A stretch of DNA of 64,000 bases from Spirochaetota bacterium (GTDB taxonomy: Bacteria > Spirochaetota > UBA4802 > JAFGJZ01). Each line of letters opens with the position of its first letter. Position 1 is the stretch's first letter. The position numbers were made by a program, and so were the translations under genes. Shown here in pieces: positions 26,252-35,721 of the stretch. The notes beneath the pieces are model-generated. The model saw only the letters and a list, made by a program, of their open reading frames with translations, searched no databases and was not told the DNA's origin. The DNA lies in the NCBI GenBank assembly GCA_027858855.1, contig JAQIBV010000002.1, forward strand, positions 62,001 to 126,000, given 5' to 3'.

Positions 26252-26884
26252 ATGGATAAGGAAGGACAGCTAGCCATTATTAACGGCATACGGATTGAAG
26301 CCGAAAACAGGGCTTCCGAAATTATTTCTACAACCGAACGTCAAATAGCTCAAAGATATTCATCCTGGGCCAACCAGGAAAAACAACTACTAAAAGCAGC
26401 CGAAACCGAAGCCGAAAAGCGGGCCGCCGAAACTGCAGTGGCTGTTAAATCGCGTATAACAGTCAAAGAACGAAGAGAGCGTCTGCGTGCGCAGGAAGAG
26501 CTGATACTCAAATTAATTGCTGATGTGCGAGCCGACATGGTTCATACAATAGATACACCGGAATACATAAGCATTATTACAAATATGATTATCGAAGCGG
26601 CAATCGGACTGGGGATGCCTGAAGCTAAAGTTCAGATGTCAGCAGCTGAACAGCATCTTATTAACGACTCACTCCTTCGTAATGCCGAAACGCGCATTAT
26701 GGCAATCAGGGGAACCAAAATCAGGCTCAATGCCGACCAAGAGCATCCCCTTCCCGCTCAGGGTGTCGTACTCACATCACCCGACGGATCAATTGCATTC
26801 AGCAATCAGGTTCCAGTGAGAATCGAACGCTATCAGGCTCAAATTCGGCATATTATCTACGAGCTGCTATTTAAAGGGGAATAA
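26252..26884 (+). CDS. atpE: V/A-type ATPase subunit E (peripheral stalk)
   Basis: 210 residues: a long charged N-terminal helix (residues 1-95) that pairs with the G/H subunit, then a globular C-terminal domain that contacts the catalytic head. Ala/Glu/Arg-rich sequence and gene position directly before subunit A are as in other bacterial V-type operons. Good AGAGAGGAC ribosome binding site; it ends immediately before the subunit A ATG. Confidence 0.87.
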   Translation: MDKEGQLAIINGIRIEAENRASEIISTTERQIAQRYSSWANQEKQLLKAAETEAEKRAAETAVAVKSRITVKERRERLRAQEELILKLIADVRADMVHTIDTPEYISIITNMIIEAAIGLGMPEAKVQMSAAEQHLINDSLLRNAETRIMAIRGTKIRLNADQEHPLPAQGVVLTSPDGSIAFSNQVPVRIERYQAQIRHIIYELLFKGE

Positions 26885-28639
26885 ATGGAAGAACAGATTA
26901 TAGGACGTGTTAAGCGTGTTAACGGACCGGTAATTGAAGCTGAGGGTATAACCAATGGAATGATGATGGAGCTTGTTCGGGTCTCAGAAGCACGTCTTAT
27001 CGGAGAGATAATAAAATTGTCCGGGGCTTGTGCCATTATCCAGGTGTATGAAGATACCACGGGTGTGGCTCCTGGAAATATTATCTATGGTTCTGGCATG
27101 CCCCTTTCAGTCGAGCTGGGGCCAGGTCTTATCGGAACCATCTACGATGGAATTCAACGTCCTCTTGAACGGCTGGCCGAAATATCCGGAACCACCATAC
27201 AACGTGGAATCCAGGCGCCACCCTTAAGTCGTGATCATCAGTGGGACTTTATCCCGGCGTTAAAAACGGGCGATTTTGTAACACCCGGCACAATTCTTGG
27301 ACGCGTACAAGAGAGTGAGCGCATAGAACATCGTGTTCTATGTCCGCCCGATGTACTTGGTGAAATTATCTCAATCGTGGATTCTGGCGCCTATACCGTT
27401 GATGAAACCATAGCGACTATTAAGACTTCAAGCGGAAACCATAATCTGACAATGATGCATAGATGGCCTATACGAAAACCACGTCCGGTTACCGACCGTA
27501 TTCCACTCCGAATTCCGCTAATCACCGGGCAACGTGTCATCGACACCCTGTTTCCCTTGGCAAAGGGAGGAACTGTTGCAATTCCGGGAGGATTCGGAAC
27601 CGGAAAAACCATGACACAGCACGCCATCGCAAAATGGTGTGACGCCGATATTATCGTCTATATAGGCTGCGGAGAACGTGGCAACGAGATGACCGATGTT
27701 CTTAACGAATTTCCCAAACTGATTGATCCTCGCACTGGAAGCAGTCTGATGGAGCGAACCCTCCTGATTGCTAACACCTCCAACATGCCGGTGTCGGCTC
27801 GTGAAGCCAGCATTTATACCGGCGCAACACTGGCCGAGTACTATCGAGATCAGGGTTACCATGTTGCCGTTATGGCCGATTCCACATCCCGATGGGCCGA
27901 GGCTTTGCGCGAACTTTCCGGTCGCATGGAAGAGATGCCCGCCGAAGAGGGTTTCCCGGCCTATCTTCCCACACGAATAGCCGAATTCTATGAACGTGCC
28001 GGTTACATGCAAAATCTGAACGGTACTGAAGGCTCCGTTTCGCTGATCGGTGCTGTATCGCCTCCGGGTGGAGACTTCTCTGAACCGGTAACCCAGCACA
28101 CAAAGCGTTTTGTCCGTTGCTTCTGGGGGCTTGACCGTCAGCTTGCGAATGCCCGCCACTATCCGGCAATCTCCTGGCTTGACAGCTATTCAGAATATCT
28201 TGATGAGGTCTCTCCATGGTGGTCAACACGTGCTGGAGACAGCTGGGCACGCAACCGTAAGCGCATAATGGAACTTTTACAACGAGAGGTAAAACTACAG
28301 CAGGTTGTCAAACTCGTTGGTCCCGATGCTCTTCCCGACAGCCAACGATTTATTATCGAAGTGTGTAGCCTGTTTAAAAACGCCTTTCTTCAACAGAATG
28401 CATTTGACAAAAATGATTGTTACTCTACAATCGAGAAACAGTTACGAATGATGGATATTATTCTGCTGTATGCTGACATGGGTGAAACAGCAATTCGCAG
28501 GGGAGTAACACTGGTTAACCTTCGCAGAATTAAGGTTTTACAGGATATCGTAAAAATGAAACTGACTGTGGCAAACGATGATATAGCACAACTCGATCGA
28601 CTTGAAGCACGTTTAATACGCTCCATAGAAAAACTATAG
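26885..28639 (+). CDS. atpA: V/A-type ATPase catalytic subunit A
   Basis: 584 residues, normal for the family. The N-terminal barrel is followed by the A-specific bulge region (residues about 110-200) and the nucleotide-binding domain with P-loop GGFGTGKT at 235-242, the catalytic glutamate region [12 protein letters not shown] and the SRWAEALRE motif. ATP binds at the A/B interface. Start chosen at the ATG after AAAGGGGA. The gene is not interrupted by an intein, unlike some relatives. Confidence 0.96.
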   Translation: MEEQIIGRVKRVNGPVIEAEGITNGMMMELVRVSEARLIGEIIKLSGACAIIQVYEDTTGVAPGNIIYGSGMPLSVELGPGLIGTIYDGIQRPLERLAEISGTTIQRGIQAPPLSRDHQWDFIPALKTGDFVTPGTILGRVQESERIEHRVLCPPDVLGEIISIVDSGAYTVDETIATIKTSSGNHNLTMMHRWPIRKPRPVTDRIPLRIPLITGQRVIDTLFPLAKGGTVAIPGGFGTGKTMTQHAIAKWCDADIIVYIGCGERGNEMTDVLNEFPKLIDPRTGSSLMERTLLIANTSNMPVSAREASIYTGATLAEYYRDQGYHVAVMADSTSRWAEALRELSGRMEEMPAEEGFPAYLPTRIAEFYERAGYMQNLNGTEGSVSLIGAVSPPGGDFSEPVTQHTKRFVRCFWGLDRQLANARHYPAISWLDSYSEYLDEVSPWWSTRAGDSWARNRKRIMELLQREVKLQQVVKLVGPDALPDSQRFIIEVCSLFKNAFLQQNAFDKNDCYSTIEKQLRMMDIILLYADMGETAIRRGVTLVNLRRIKVLQDIVKMKLTVANDDIAQLDRLEARLIRSIEKL

Positions 28640-28646
28640 GCCGCCA

Positions 28647-30062
28647 ATGACAAATCCAAATACACTAAATCTTCTGGACAAAGAACTACTTGAAGGTCGC
28701 GAATACATCGGTGTTCACGAAATTGACGGCCCGATTATTATAATTAAAAATACTCATCCCGTTGGTTATCGTGAACTGGTAGAGTGCATCGATACAAATG
28801 GACACACCCGGCTTGGTATGGTTCTTGATACATCATCTACGGCCGTTGCCGTGCAGGTCTTTGAAGGAACAAGCGGATTAACTCTGCCTGGTACGCATAT
28901 GCGTTTCCGAGGCAAACCGCTTACTGTCTCTGTAACCGAAGCTATGCTCGGGCGGGTCTTCAATGGTCTTGGCCAACCCATTGATGGTGGGCCTCCACCT
29001 GCAGCCTTGGTCAGTCGTGATGTTAACGGCCTGCCAGTTAATCCCACTGCACGTGAATATCCTCGCGATTTTATTCAAACCGGAATCTCTGTTATTGATG
29101 CAATGAATACCCTGATACGGGGGCAAAAACTTCCTATCTTTTCAGGTAACGGACTTCCGCACAATCAGCTTGCAGCACAAATCGCTCGTCAGGCAACCCT
29201 TCGTGGAGAGAACACCGAATTCGCTGTAGTTTTTGCTGCTATGGGTATCAAACACGACATTGCCCGATACTTTATCGACTCGTTCGAGTCATCCGGTGTG
29301 CTTGACAAGGTCGCGCTTTTTCTCTCGCTTGCTGATGCTCCATCCATAGAACGGATAATTACACCAAGAACTGCCCTGACACTGGCCGAACACCTTGCCT
29401 ACGAATGTGGAAAACATGTTCTGGTCATCATGACCGATATCTCAAACTACTGCGAGTCGTTACGCGAAATATCAACAATACGTGGTGAAATTCCTTCACG
29501 CAAGGGTTATCCGGGATACCTTTATTCCGATCTTGCCGAACTATACGAACGCTCTGGAATGATAAAAGGCTGTCCCGGATCAATCACACAACTTCCAATT
29601 TTAACAATGCCTAATGATGACATATCTCATCCCATTCCAGATTTAACAGGCTATATTACTGAAGGTCAGATAGTTTTCGACCGGGATATGAACAGTCGCA
29701 GCATCTATCCTCCGGTAGCCGGACTTCCCTCTTTATCTCGACTGATGAAAGACGGTATCGGAGAAGGCATGACACGAGTCGACCACCCGCATCTTGCAAG
29801 CCAGTTATTTGCATCATACAGTTATGTAAAGGATGTACGCAACCTGGCATCCGTAATCGGAGAAGAAGAGCTGACCGCATTGGATAAGCAGTATATGGAA
29901 TTCGGAGAAGAATTCGAACGTCGCTTTGTTAACCAGCGTAGCGATGAAAACCGTGATATAGAAGAGAGCCTGACCATCGCCTGGGAATGCCTCAGTCTGT
30001 TACCTGCAGAAGAGCTTACACGCTTAACCGAAGATGAGCTGGATGAGTACTATGGCAGGTAA
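28647..30062 (+). CDS. atpB: V/A-type ATPase regulatory subunit B
   Basis: 471 residues; paralogue of subunit A without a catalytic P-loop: the corresponding stretch reads [20 protein letters not shown], as expected for B. Other family marks are [19 protein letters not shown] and [10 protein letters not shown] near residue 300. It forms the alternating hexamer with subunit A. The stop overlaps the start of subunit D. Confidence 0.96.
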   Translation: MTNPNTLNLLDKELLEGREYIGVHEIDGPIIIIKNTHPVGYRELVECIDTNGHTRLGMVLDTSSTAVAVQVFEGTSGLTLPGTHMRFRGKPLTVSVTEAMLGRVFNGLGQPIDGGPPPAALVSRDVNGLPVNPTAREYPRDFIQTGISVIDAMNTLIRGQKLPIFSGNGLPHNQLAAQIARQATLRGENTEFAVVFAAMGIKHDIARYFIDSFESSGVLDKVALFLSLADAPSIERIITPRTALTLAEHLAYECGKHVLVIMTDISNYCESLREISTIRGEIPSRKGYPGYLYSDLAELYERSGMIKGCPGSITQLPILTMPNDDISHPIPDLTGYITEGQIVFDRDMNSRSIYPPVAGLPSLSRLMKDGIGEGMTRVDHPHLASQLFASYSYVKDVRNLASVIGEEELTALDKQYMEFGEEFERRFVNQRSDENRDIEESLTIAWECLSLLPAEELTRLTEDELDEYYGR

Positions 30063-30687
30063 TCACCCGGCGCCAACACGAACTAATTTTATTCAGTTAA
30101 AACATCAACTTGAGTTTGCTACTCAAGGTTATGACCTTCTTGACCAGAAAAGAAATATTCTGATTCTTGAACTTCTGAATCTTGTAGATCAGGCTGTAGA
30201 CTTCGAAGATCGATCGGACTGTATGTTAAAAGATGCGCACACATCCCTACGGCGAGCAGTACTTGATGGTGGCAAGCTCAAAGTTGCTGATCTTGCTTCA
30301 TCCATCAATATTGAATCAAAAATCACAATTACACAGCGTCGTGTGATGGGGGTTGCTCTTCCAGTTGTCAATACCGAGTTTTCAGAGCACGGCCCCTACT
30401 ATTCTCCTAATGAAACAAGCCCCTGGATTGATGAGGCAATAAACGACTTTAAACAGGTCTTAAACCTGATGGGTGAGCTCGCCGAATTGAAAATATCTAT
30501 AATGCGACTTTCTCGTGAAGTAAGAAAAACCATACGCAAGGTTAATGCCCTTGAAAAAATAGCCATTCCAAATTTAACCGACTCGATACGATACATTCAA
30601 AACCGACTCGAAGAGGATGAACGCGACCGATACATCTTGATGAAACGGGTCAAAGCACGCCTGAGTCGAAGGGAGGAGCAACTATGA
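30052..30687 (+). CDS. atpD: V/A-type ATPase rotor subunit D
   Basis: 211 residues from the ATG at 30052, which overlaps the last codons of subunit B by 11 bp. N-terminal [20 protein letters not shown] and the C-terminal long helix ([20 protein letters not shown]) form the antiparallel coiled coil that turns within the A3B3 head. In-frame ATGs at 30034 and 30043 would add residues unlike the family. This completes the ATPase subunit set; a 4-bp overlap leads into the stress-protein gene. Confidence 0.9.
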   Translation: MAGNHPAPTRTNFIQLKHQLEFATQGYDLLDQKRNILILELLNLVDQAVDFEDRSDCMLKDAHTSLRRAVLDGGKLKVADLASSINIESKITITQRRVMGVALPVVNTEFSEHGPYYSPNETSPWIDEAINDFKQVLNLMGELAELKISIMRLSREVRKTIRKVNALEKIAIPNLTDSIRYIQNRLEEDERDRYILMKRVKARLSRREEQL

Positions 30688-31172
30688 GTAACATCATTGA
30701 ACGTGTTCTGGTTTATCTTGATGGATCAGAAGAATCTATAATCGCAGCTCAATATGCCGTTAGTCTGTGCCGCACATTAAATTCTCAGCTATACGGAACC
30801 TTTATTGTTAACACCCATGCTCTTAATGATCTGGTGAAGAGTCGTATTTTCATCGAATCTGAACAAAAAGAATACCAACGCGATCTAGAGGAAGACGCCG
30901 ACAAGTATCTTCGTAACTTTGAAGAAATAGCAGTTGATAAAGGTGTGGCTCCTGAATGTATAAAAGAGAGTGGCCTGGTTCATATCAAACTCAAAGAGAT
31001 GGTTCGAAGCTTCAATATTGATCTTCTTGTAATCGGTGAACTCTCACGTATACGTAGCCGACGTGATGAATTTTATAATGAAAGCGAACGGGCAATGCGC
31101 AATGTTCCCTGTTCAGTCCTGATAGTAAAAGATGAAGAGAGAACTGAAAATATATATGAAAGTATGGAGTAA
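30684..31172 (+). CDS. Universal stress protein (UspA family), ATPase-operon associated
   Basis: 162 residues with the Usp fold: ERVLVYLDGSEESIIAAQYA at the start and SVLIVKDEE at the end. The ATP-binding signature G-x2-G-x9-G-S/T is not present (the segment reads GELSRIRSRRDEFYNESERA), so it likely belongs to the class that does not bind ATP. The ATG overlaps the stop of subunit D (ATGA), so it is translationally coupled to the ATPase. Usp domains are common as cytosolic regulators of ion transporters, which suggests a regulatory role here; that is inference. Confidence 0.85.
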   Translation: MSNIIERVLVYLDGSEESIIAAQYAVSLCRTLNSQLYGTFIVNTHALNDLVKSRIFIESEQKEYQRDLEEDADKYLRNFEEIAVDKGVAPECIKESGLVHIKLKEMVRSFNIDLLVIGELSRIRSRRDEFYNESERAMRNVPCSVLIVKDEERTENIYESME

Positions 31173-31186
31173 GGTGAGGTGATATA

Positions 31187-31636
31187 ATGACGTTGATTGA
31201 ATTAATACGCGAAGACGTAGTCAAGGTTCCTTTAAAATCAAAAACTAAACACGATGCATTTCGTGAATTGCTTGAAGTTCTAAAAAACGCGGGCAAAATT
31301 TCAAACTCAGAGGTAGTCTTCCATGCTATAATCGAACGAGACGATCAGCTGAGTACCGCTATAGAAAACGGAATCGCACTTCCCCACGCCAAAACAACAG
31401 AAGTCGACAGACTGGTTCTTGCGGTTGGAATCTCTCCGGCAGGAATTGAGTGCTCTTCTCATGATGGAGAATTATCACATATTTTCTTTTTACTGCTGGC
31501 TCCACCAGATCAATCCGGACCTCATATTGAGGCTCTCTCTGAAATATCACGAGCTACAAAGAGCAGCGCATTCCGTCGACTACTTCTCGCATCACAGAGT
31601 GCGGATGAAATTGTTGAGCTATTTTGCGATGAGTAA
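31187..31636 (+). CDS. PTS EIIA type-2 (PtsN-like) domain protein
   Basis: A 149-residue single-domain protein of the fructose/nitrogen EIIA class. The phosphorylatable histidine is His67 in NGIALPHAKT. No EIIB/EIIC domain or gene lies nearby, so it is a regulator rather than part of a sugar transporter. It lies 14 bp after the Usp gene with its own AAGGTGAGG. Free-standing EIIA domains, like Usp domains, often sit with potassium and sodium transport systems. Last gene of the ATPase transcript; it converges on the MBL/cNMP gene with only 12 bp between stops. Confidence 0.87.
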   Translation: MTLIELIREDVVKVPLKSKTKHDAFRELLEVLKNAGKISNSEVVFHAIIERDDQLSTAIENGIALPHAKTTEVDRLVLAVGISPAGIECSSHDGELSHIFFLLLAPPDQSGPHIEALSEISRATKSSAFRRLLLASQSADEIVELFCDE

Positions 31637-31648
31637 TGAAATAGTTTA

Positions 31649-33805
31649 TTAAGTCTGATGATTCCAGCGAATTGAATCAGATCTTCTTTTGAGTAAACGG
31701 TGAATGAAAAAATTTAATGCGGGTGTCGAATCGATTATCCGCATAATTTCATCCTTTGGAATCTCAAGAACCACGCTCTCTTCAACTGCGGTTACAGTTG
31801 CGGTACGCATAAGATCAGAAATACTGCCAAATTCACCAAAAATATCACCCTTCTTAAGAACATTGATTTTCTTGCCAGAAATTTCCACAGAGAAAAGGCC
31901 GCTAACAACTATATAAAAACTTGTCGAATCATCTCCTTCTGTAATTACCACATACCCCGCTTCAATTTTTCGTCGAACTGAGGCTCGTGCAATTTCTTCA
32001 TTCAAAGAATCTGAAAAATCAGCAAATGGCAAAAAGGTATCCAGCTCACTACGCTGGCTCCACATACTCTTGGTTACCTCTACAATATTATTCTCTTCAA
32101 GAAACTGATAAAAAAGTTTCTCGTCAAACTGACATAAAATGACTGGTGTCTCGGCCACTACCGATGCTGTACGTTGATTATTATTTTTAACTATGGCCAT
32201 CTCTCCGATAAAGTCTCCAACCTCTTTGATAGCAAGATCTCGAAGTACCTTTCCGTCATGCTTCTTAACACGACACCTTCCCGAAAGAATTATGTAAATC
32301 GCCCCTTTGCGCTCTTCACCCTGTTTGAGGATTATATCATCAATGTTGTAGCCCACGAAACGAACATCATTCATAATCGCAATAATCCAGTCATACGATA
32401 TTTTCGGAAAAGCATTTTCAAGCATCTGAATCGTCTGAACAGTAAAAGCATGATACATATGCTGGTTACTTTCGATCAGATTATACCTCTTGCCAACCTG
32501 AGCTAAAGAGAAGGCCGCGTCAAATTCTGCAGGCAGTTTTTCAAGATGCATAAAAACAACAGAATCAGATTTAGAATGTGAGGAATCTTCTGGATCACCA
32601 TGCAGAATACCCATCCCTCCATCAGGGAAAAGAACATTAAACCGGCGGGAGTAGAGCCTTTCCAGATATTTTGCCTTTTTTTCAGAGACAACACCTTCAT
32701 TTACCATCTCCCGGATGTTAACCAGAGACTTATTATCACCTACGAAACAGAGTCGCTTGATTATTTCGCGATCCTTCATCTTAAAAATAGCACCAATAGT
32801 CGGGATTGAATGAACAGTATAATGAGGAATAATTGTCATTCCATAATATTCATTTTCTTCATATGGCTCCAATTCAATAAAATCAAAAAAAGAATGAAAA
32901 TATCCAGGGTTTCCGTTTGTCTGAAGGGCCAGTTTCTGAATAGCCATCCAGAAAATCTCTTTCGTACCTAAAAACTTCACCCGATCATTTGATTCAAGAA
33001 GTGGATACATATTACAATGATCATCATGAATATGCGAAAGAAATATCGCCTTAACCTGCTGCTTAGAAATACCACGAGCATTCAGGGAATGATCCAGATA
33101 GGGAACAGAATCAATCAGCATAAATTCAGAATTATAATTCAACAGAAGTGCCGAACAGGGCTGGTTAGGAGTAAAGCCCGATCCGCCACCAAGAATATCT
33201 ACTCCGAATTTGAAAGGAACATTGGGTGTGTAATTTGTACGAAGCGTATATGGTGGACGCTGTGGTTCATAAAAATTAATATCAATCTTTATATCATTAA
33301 CAGAATAGACATTATCATTTTCATGAACGATAGTTAATCCATCTAAATCAACCTTTCCGTTAGCATCAAAGACTCTCGGACAAACAAAATCTTCAATTGT
33401 ACTTTCATTTCCGTCCGCATCTTTAAGAGCTAAATAGCGAGACTCCTTATATAGTTGAGCAAAGAAACGACTTGATCCAATTTCCTTATAATTTTCCTGA
33501 GTAGGGCCTAACAGTGATAGCGATAACAACTTAACATTATTCTCTACATTCTCGGCATCACCGACTATTCCCAGCTTTTTTTTATAACAGTTATTCAGTT
33601 CAAAAAGAAACTTATATAAAGGAAACTCGGTACTGTTCTGAACTACTCCATATTTGTATATTACATCAGGAATCACAATATAGTCCGGGAAAGGAGCGTT
33701 CATTATTTGTAAGAGTTTAATTATTTCAGGAGGGCAACCGAACATCACGGAAAATCTTTCTGTCTCTAATGTTTTTACACCCGGCATTATATCAATTAAT
33801 TTCAT
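31649..33805 (-). CDS. Metallo-beta-lactamase-fold protein fused to two cyclic-nucleotide-binding domains
   Basis: 718 residues. An N-terminal 190 residues without clear family are followed by an MBL-fold hydrolase domain (about 195-450) with the metal motif H258-I-H260-D-D262-H263 and further ligands in HSIPTIGAIF and CFVGDNKS. Two cNMP-binding domains follow (about 475-590 and 600-710), with GRCRVKKHDGK and IGEMAIVKNNNQRTASV in the first, and FGEFGSISDLMRTATVTAVE in the second. In both, the phosphate-binding cassette has the GE core followed by RTA. So an enzyme, perhaps a phosphodiesterase or nuclease, appears to be gated by cAMP or cGMP. Similar fusions are, as I recall, typical of spirochaetes. 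No signal peptide. Confidence 0.85.
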   Translation of the reverse strand: MKLIDIMPGVKTLETERFSVMFGCPPEIIKLLQIMNAPFPDYIVIPDVIYKYGVVQNSTEFPLYKFLFELNNCYKKKLGIVGDAENVENNVKLLSLSLLGPTQENYKEIGSSRFFAQLYKESRYLALKDADGNESTIEDFVCPRVFDANGKVDLDGLTIVHENDNVYSVNDIKIDINFYEPQRPPYTLRTNYTPNVPFKFGVDILGGGSGFTPNQPCSALLLNYNSEFMLIDSVPYLDHSLNARGISKQQVKAIFLSHIHDDHCNMYPLLESNDRVKFLGTKEIFWMAIQKLALQTNGNPGYFHSFFDFIELEPYEENEYYGMTIIPHYTVHSIPTIGAIFKMKDREIIKRLCFVGDNKSLVNIREMVNEGVVSEKKAKYLERLYSRRFNVLFPDGGMGILHGDPEDSSHSKSDSVVFMHLEKLPAEFDAAFSLAQVGKRYNLIESNQHMYHAFTVQTIQMLENAFPKISYDWIIAIMNDVRFVGYNIDDIILKQGEERKGAIYIILSGRCRVKKHDGKVLRDLAIKEVGDFIGEMAIVKNNNQRTASVVAETPVILCQFDEKLFYQFLEENNIVEVTKSMWSQRSELDTFLPFADFSDSLNEEIARASVRRKIEAGYVVITEGDDSTSFYIVVSGLFSVEISGKKINVLKKGDIFGEFGSISDLMRTATVTAVEESVVLEIPKDEIMRIIDSTPALNFFIHRLLKRRSDSIRWNHQT

Positions 33806-33875
33806 TGTGCACCCATCTAACCTTCATAATTAGAATTTTAAGGATTTCTGTTACAATCTTTTACTATCTTGTATA

Positions 33876-33910
33876 TGCGAGCAGTCCCTCAAAGGAACTT
33901 CCGAAAAATT
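33876..33910. repeat. Intergenic repeat modules
   Basis: ATGCGAGCAG followed by GGAACTTCCGAAAAATT. The first resembles the doubled GCATGTGCGAGCAGC unit at 42719-42776, the second the modules at 12863-12881 and 12922-12942. It lies in the short gap upstream of the MBL/cNMP gene. Confidence 0.65.
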
Positions 33911-33920
33911 ATTTCCCATA

Positions 33921-35519
33921 CTACAAATTACGATCTGGGATAAAACTCTTTTCACTATTTTCAGACTTGGATCTGCCTACAGCCTGTTCCAGCGATACAA
34001 AAAGCTCATCATAAGTCATACCATTCTCCGGATAAAAGGCATAACCGGTAGCCACTACAACCCGAAGACCATCAGTAATAGAGGGAAACTCCATCTTTCG
34101 GATTTCGTCCTTCACTATATTGATTTTTCGATTAATATCTTCTGCAGATATTTTTGTTAAAATAATCACAAGAGTATCACCATTAAAACGACAGACGTAG
34201 TCTGTTTTACGAATACTAATCTCTATCAAAGATGCAATTGCGACGAGTACTTTATCCCCGGCATTATGGCCATATAAATCATTAATCTTTTTGAAATTAT
34301 CAATATCAAACATCGCAACAGCAAAGATATCCTTTTCTCGCTTTGCACGTGAAATCTCTTTGTCTATACCATCATATAAAAAGCGACGATTATACAGTCC
34401 TGTCAAAGGATCCTTCAACGCCTGTTCCCTTAATTTCTCCTGCAATCGTTCAATTTCAAAAAGACGATCCTTAAGTAGATTATTACTCCGCTTAAGTTGT
34501 TTCTCAGCACTTTTCTGATGAGTAATATCATACAACATAACAATCTTTCCAGAAAGAACGTGGTTAGCATTGAAAATTTCATTAATACTCATGTCGTAAT
34601 ATTCAGGAACAGTCGATCTTATCATAATTTCGTTTTCATAAAAACTGTTTTGCAAACAGACATCCCGGATCATAGAATAGTCCTCGGGTAAATCAGAAAT
34701 CTCAAAACCAATCAACAGCTTAACAGCGTTTAATTGTTTCTGCATGTTCTCATTAAATTCTATAATTCGATTCTGACCATCAAGAATCATAATGCCTGCT
34801 TTTATATGCGAAAAAACCTGATGATGTGCTACTGGAATAAGATCGAGGAAATTGAAACGCAAAAAAACAAAAATCAGCATTGCCGAACTGAGCATAAATG
34901 CAATGGGTGTAAAGTCGAACCCAACAAAAGGTTCCAATTTCGTCACATACATCGCATTTGCCAGAAATGGGAAAACTGAGGCAACAAGAAGCATTAATAG
35001 TTGACGTTTATAGACTCCCTGCATTCGTAAAAGTGCATTGCATAATATCAATATCGCTGCAACGAGTAGCATATAAGAGTAGATAACTATTAGCCAGAAA
35101 AGAGGACCATACCAGTACACTAATATATCATTAGACCATGAAAACCGGCTCCAAACAAGGTTATGAAAACTATTCGTGCATACAGCCACAATCGTGAAAA
35201 CTGGAATTACCCAAAAAAGTGGCAAATACCTATTTTTAATATTATGATCTACATTGCAGTACTCTAATATAAAAAAGAAAAGGAAGACCGGGTTCGAAAT
35301 AATTCCAAGATAGGCTATAGTAGACCAGAAAATCTTGCCATTCATCCCGGAAACAGAATTTTCTATTGCAACACTGCAGGACCAGACTATGCTTCCAATA
35401 ATTATTCCCAGAAGATACCTGGATTCGGCCAGTCTGCGTTTGGGCCACACTGTCGCCAATAGAATAAACAGAAGGAAAACCGAAATCAGGAGCAACGAAG
35501 TATAATATATACTATTCAT
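33921..35519 (-). CDS. 7TM sensor with PAS-like region and degenerate GGDEF domain
   Basis: 532 residues. Residues 1-220 hold seven hydrophobic segments like the histidine-kinase N-terminal 7TM sensor module. Residues about 225-340 look PAS-like, then a coiled coil (345-375) leads to a GGDEF-fold domain that opens DPLTGLYNRRFLYDGIDKE. The active-site loop reads RFNGDTL (N446-G-D-T-L450) instead of GGDEF/GGEEF, losing the catalytic acidic residue, while the inhibitory RxxD site is kept as R437-K-T-D440 five residues ahead. The metal-binding FDIDNFKKIND is intact. It is therefore likely a membrane c-di-GMP receptor or signalling scaffold rather than a synthase. Confidence 0.88.
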   Translation of the reverse strand: MNSIYYTSLLLISVFLLFILLATVWPKRRLAESRYLLGIIIGSIVWSCSVAIENSVSGMNGKIFWSTIAYLGIISNPVFLFFFILEYCNVDHNIKNRYLPLFWVIPVFTIVAVCTNSFHNLVWSRFSWSNDILVYWYGPLFWLIVIYSYMLLVAAILILCNALLRMQGVYKRQLLMLLVASVFPFLANAMYVTKLEPFVGFDFTPIAFMLSSAMLIFVFLRFNFLDLIPVAHHQVFSHIKAGIMILDGQNRIIEFNENMQKQLNAVKLLIGFEISDLPEDYSMIRDVCLQNSFYENEIMIRSTVPEYYDMSINEIFNANHVLSGKIVMLYDITHQKSAEKQLKRSNNLLKDRLFEIERLQEKLREQALKDPLTGLYNRRFLYDGIDKEISRAKREKDIFAVAMFDIDNFKKINDLYGHNAGDKVLVAIASLIEISIRKTDYVCRFNGDTLVIILTKISAEDINRKINIVKDEIRKMEFPSITDGLRVVVATGYAFYPENGMTYDELFVSLEQAVGRSKSENSEKSFIPDRNL

Positions 35520-35644
35520 AATTCAACAATACAAAAAAAGCAATACCTGTCAACACGTATCTGATAACTAATTCTAAAAAGCAGAAAATCGATTATCTCT
35601 ATTTTAAAGCATAAACCGAAGTTAATCCTCCCAAAAGATCACCC

Positions 35645-35674
35645 TTGACCAAATTGATGCCCAAAAGAGATACT
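35645..35674 (+). promoter_or_regulatory. Possible promoter of the mtaB-like gene
   Basis: TTGACC, 18-nt spacer, GATACT, about 48 nt before the ATG, in the divergent gap. Confidence 0.35.
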
Positions 35675-35721
35675 TACCTTTAAAATTGTAAAAACCACAC
35701 ATTTATAATGGATAATGCTTA

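Noticed and set aside
27518-28159. Open frame of about 213 codons antisense to the V/A-ATPase A subunit gene
   Set aside because: Shadow of a conserved coding region; no start signals and composition unlike real proteins here.
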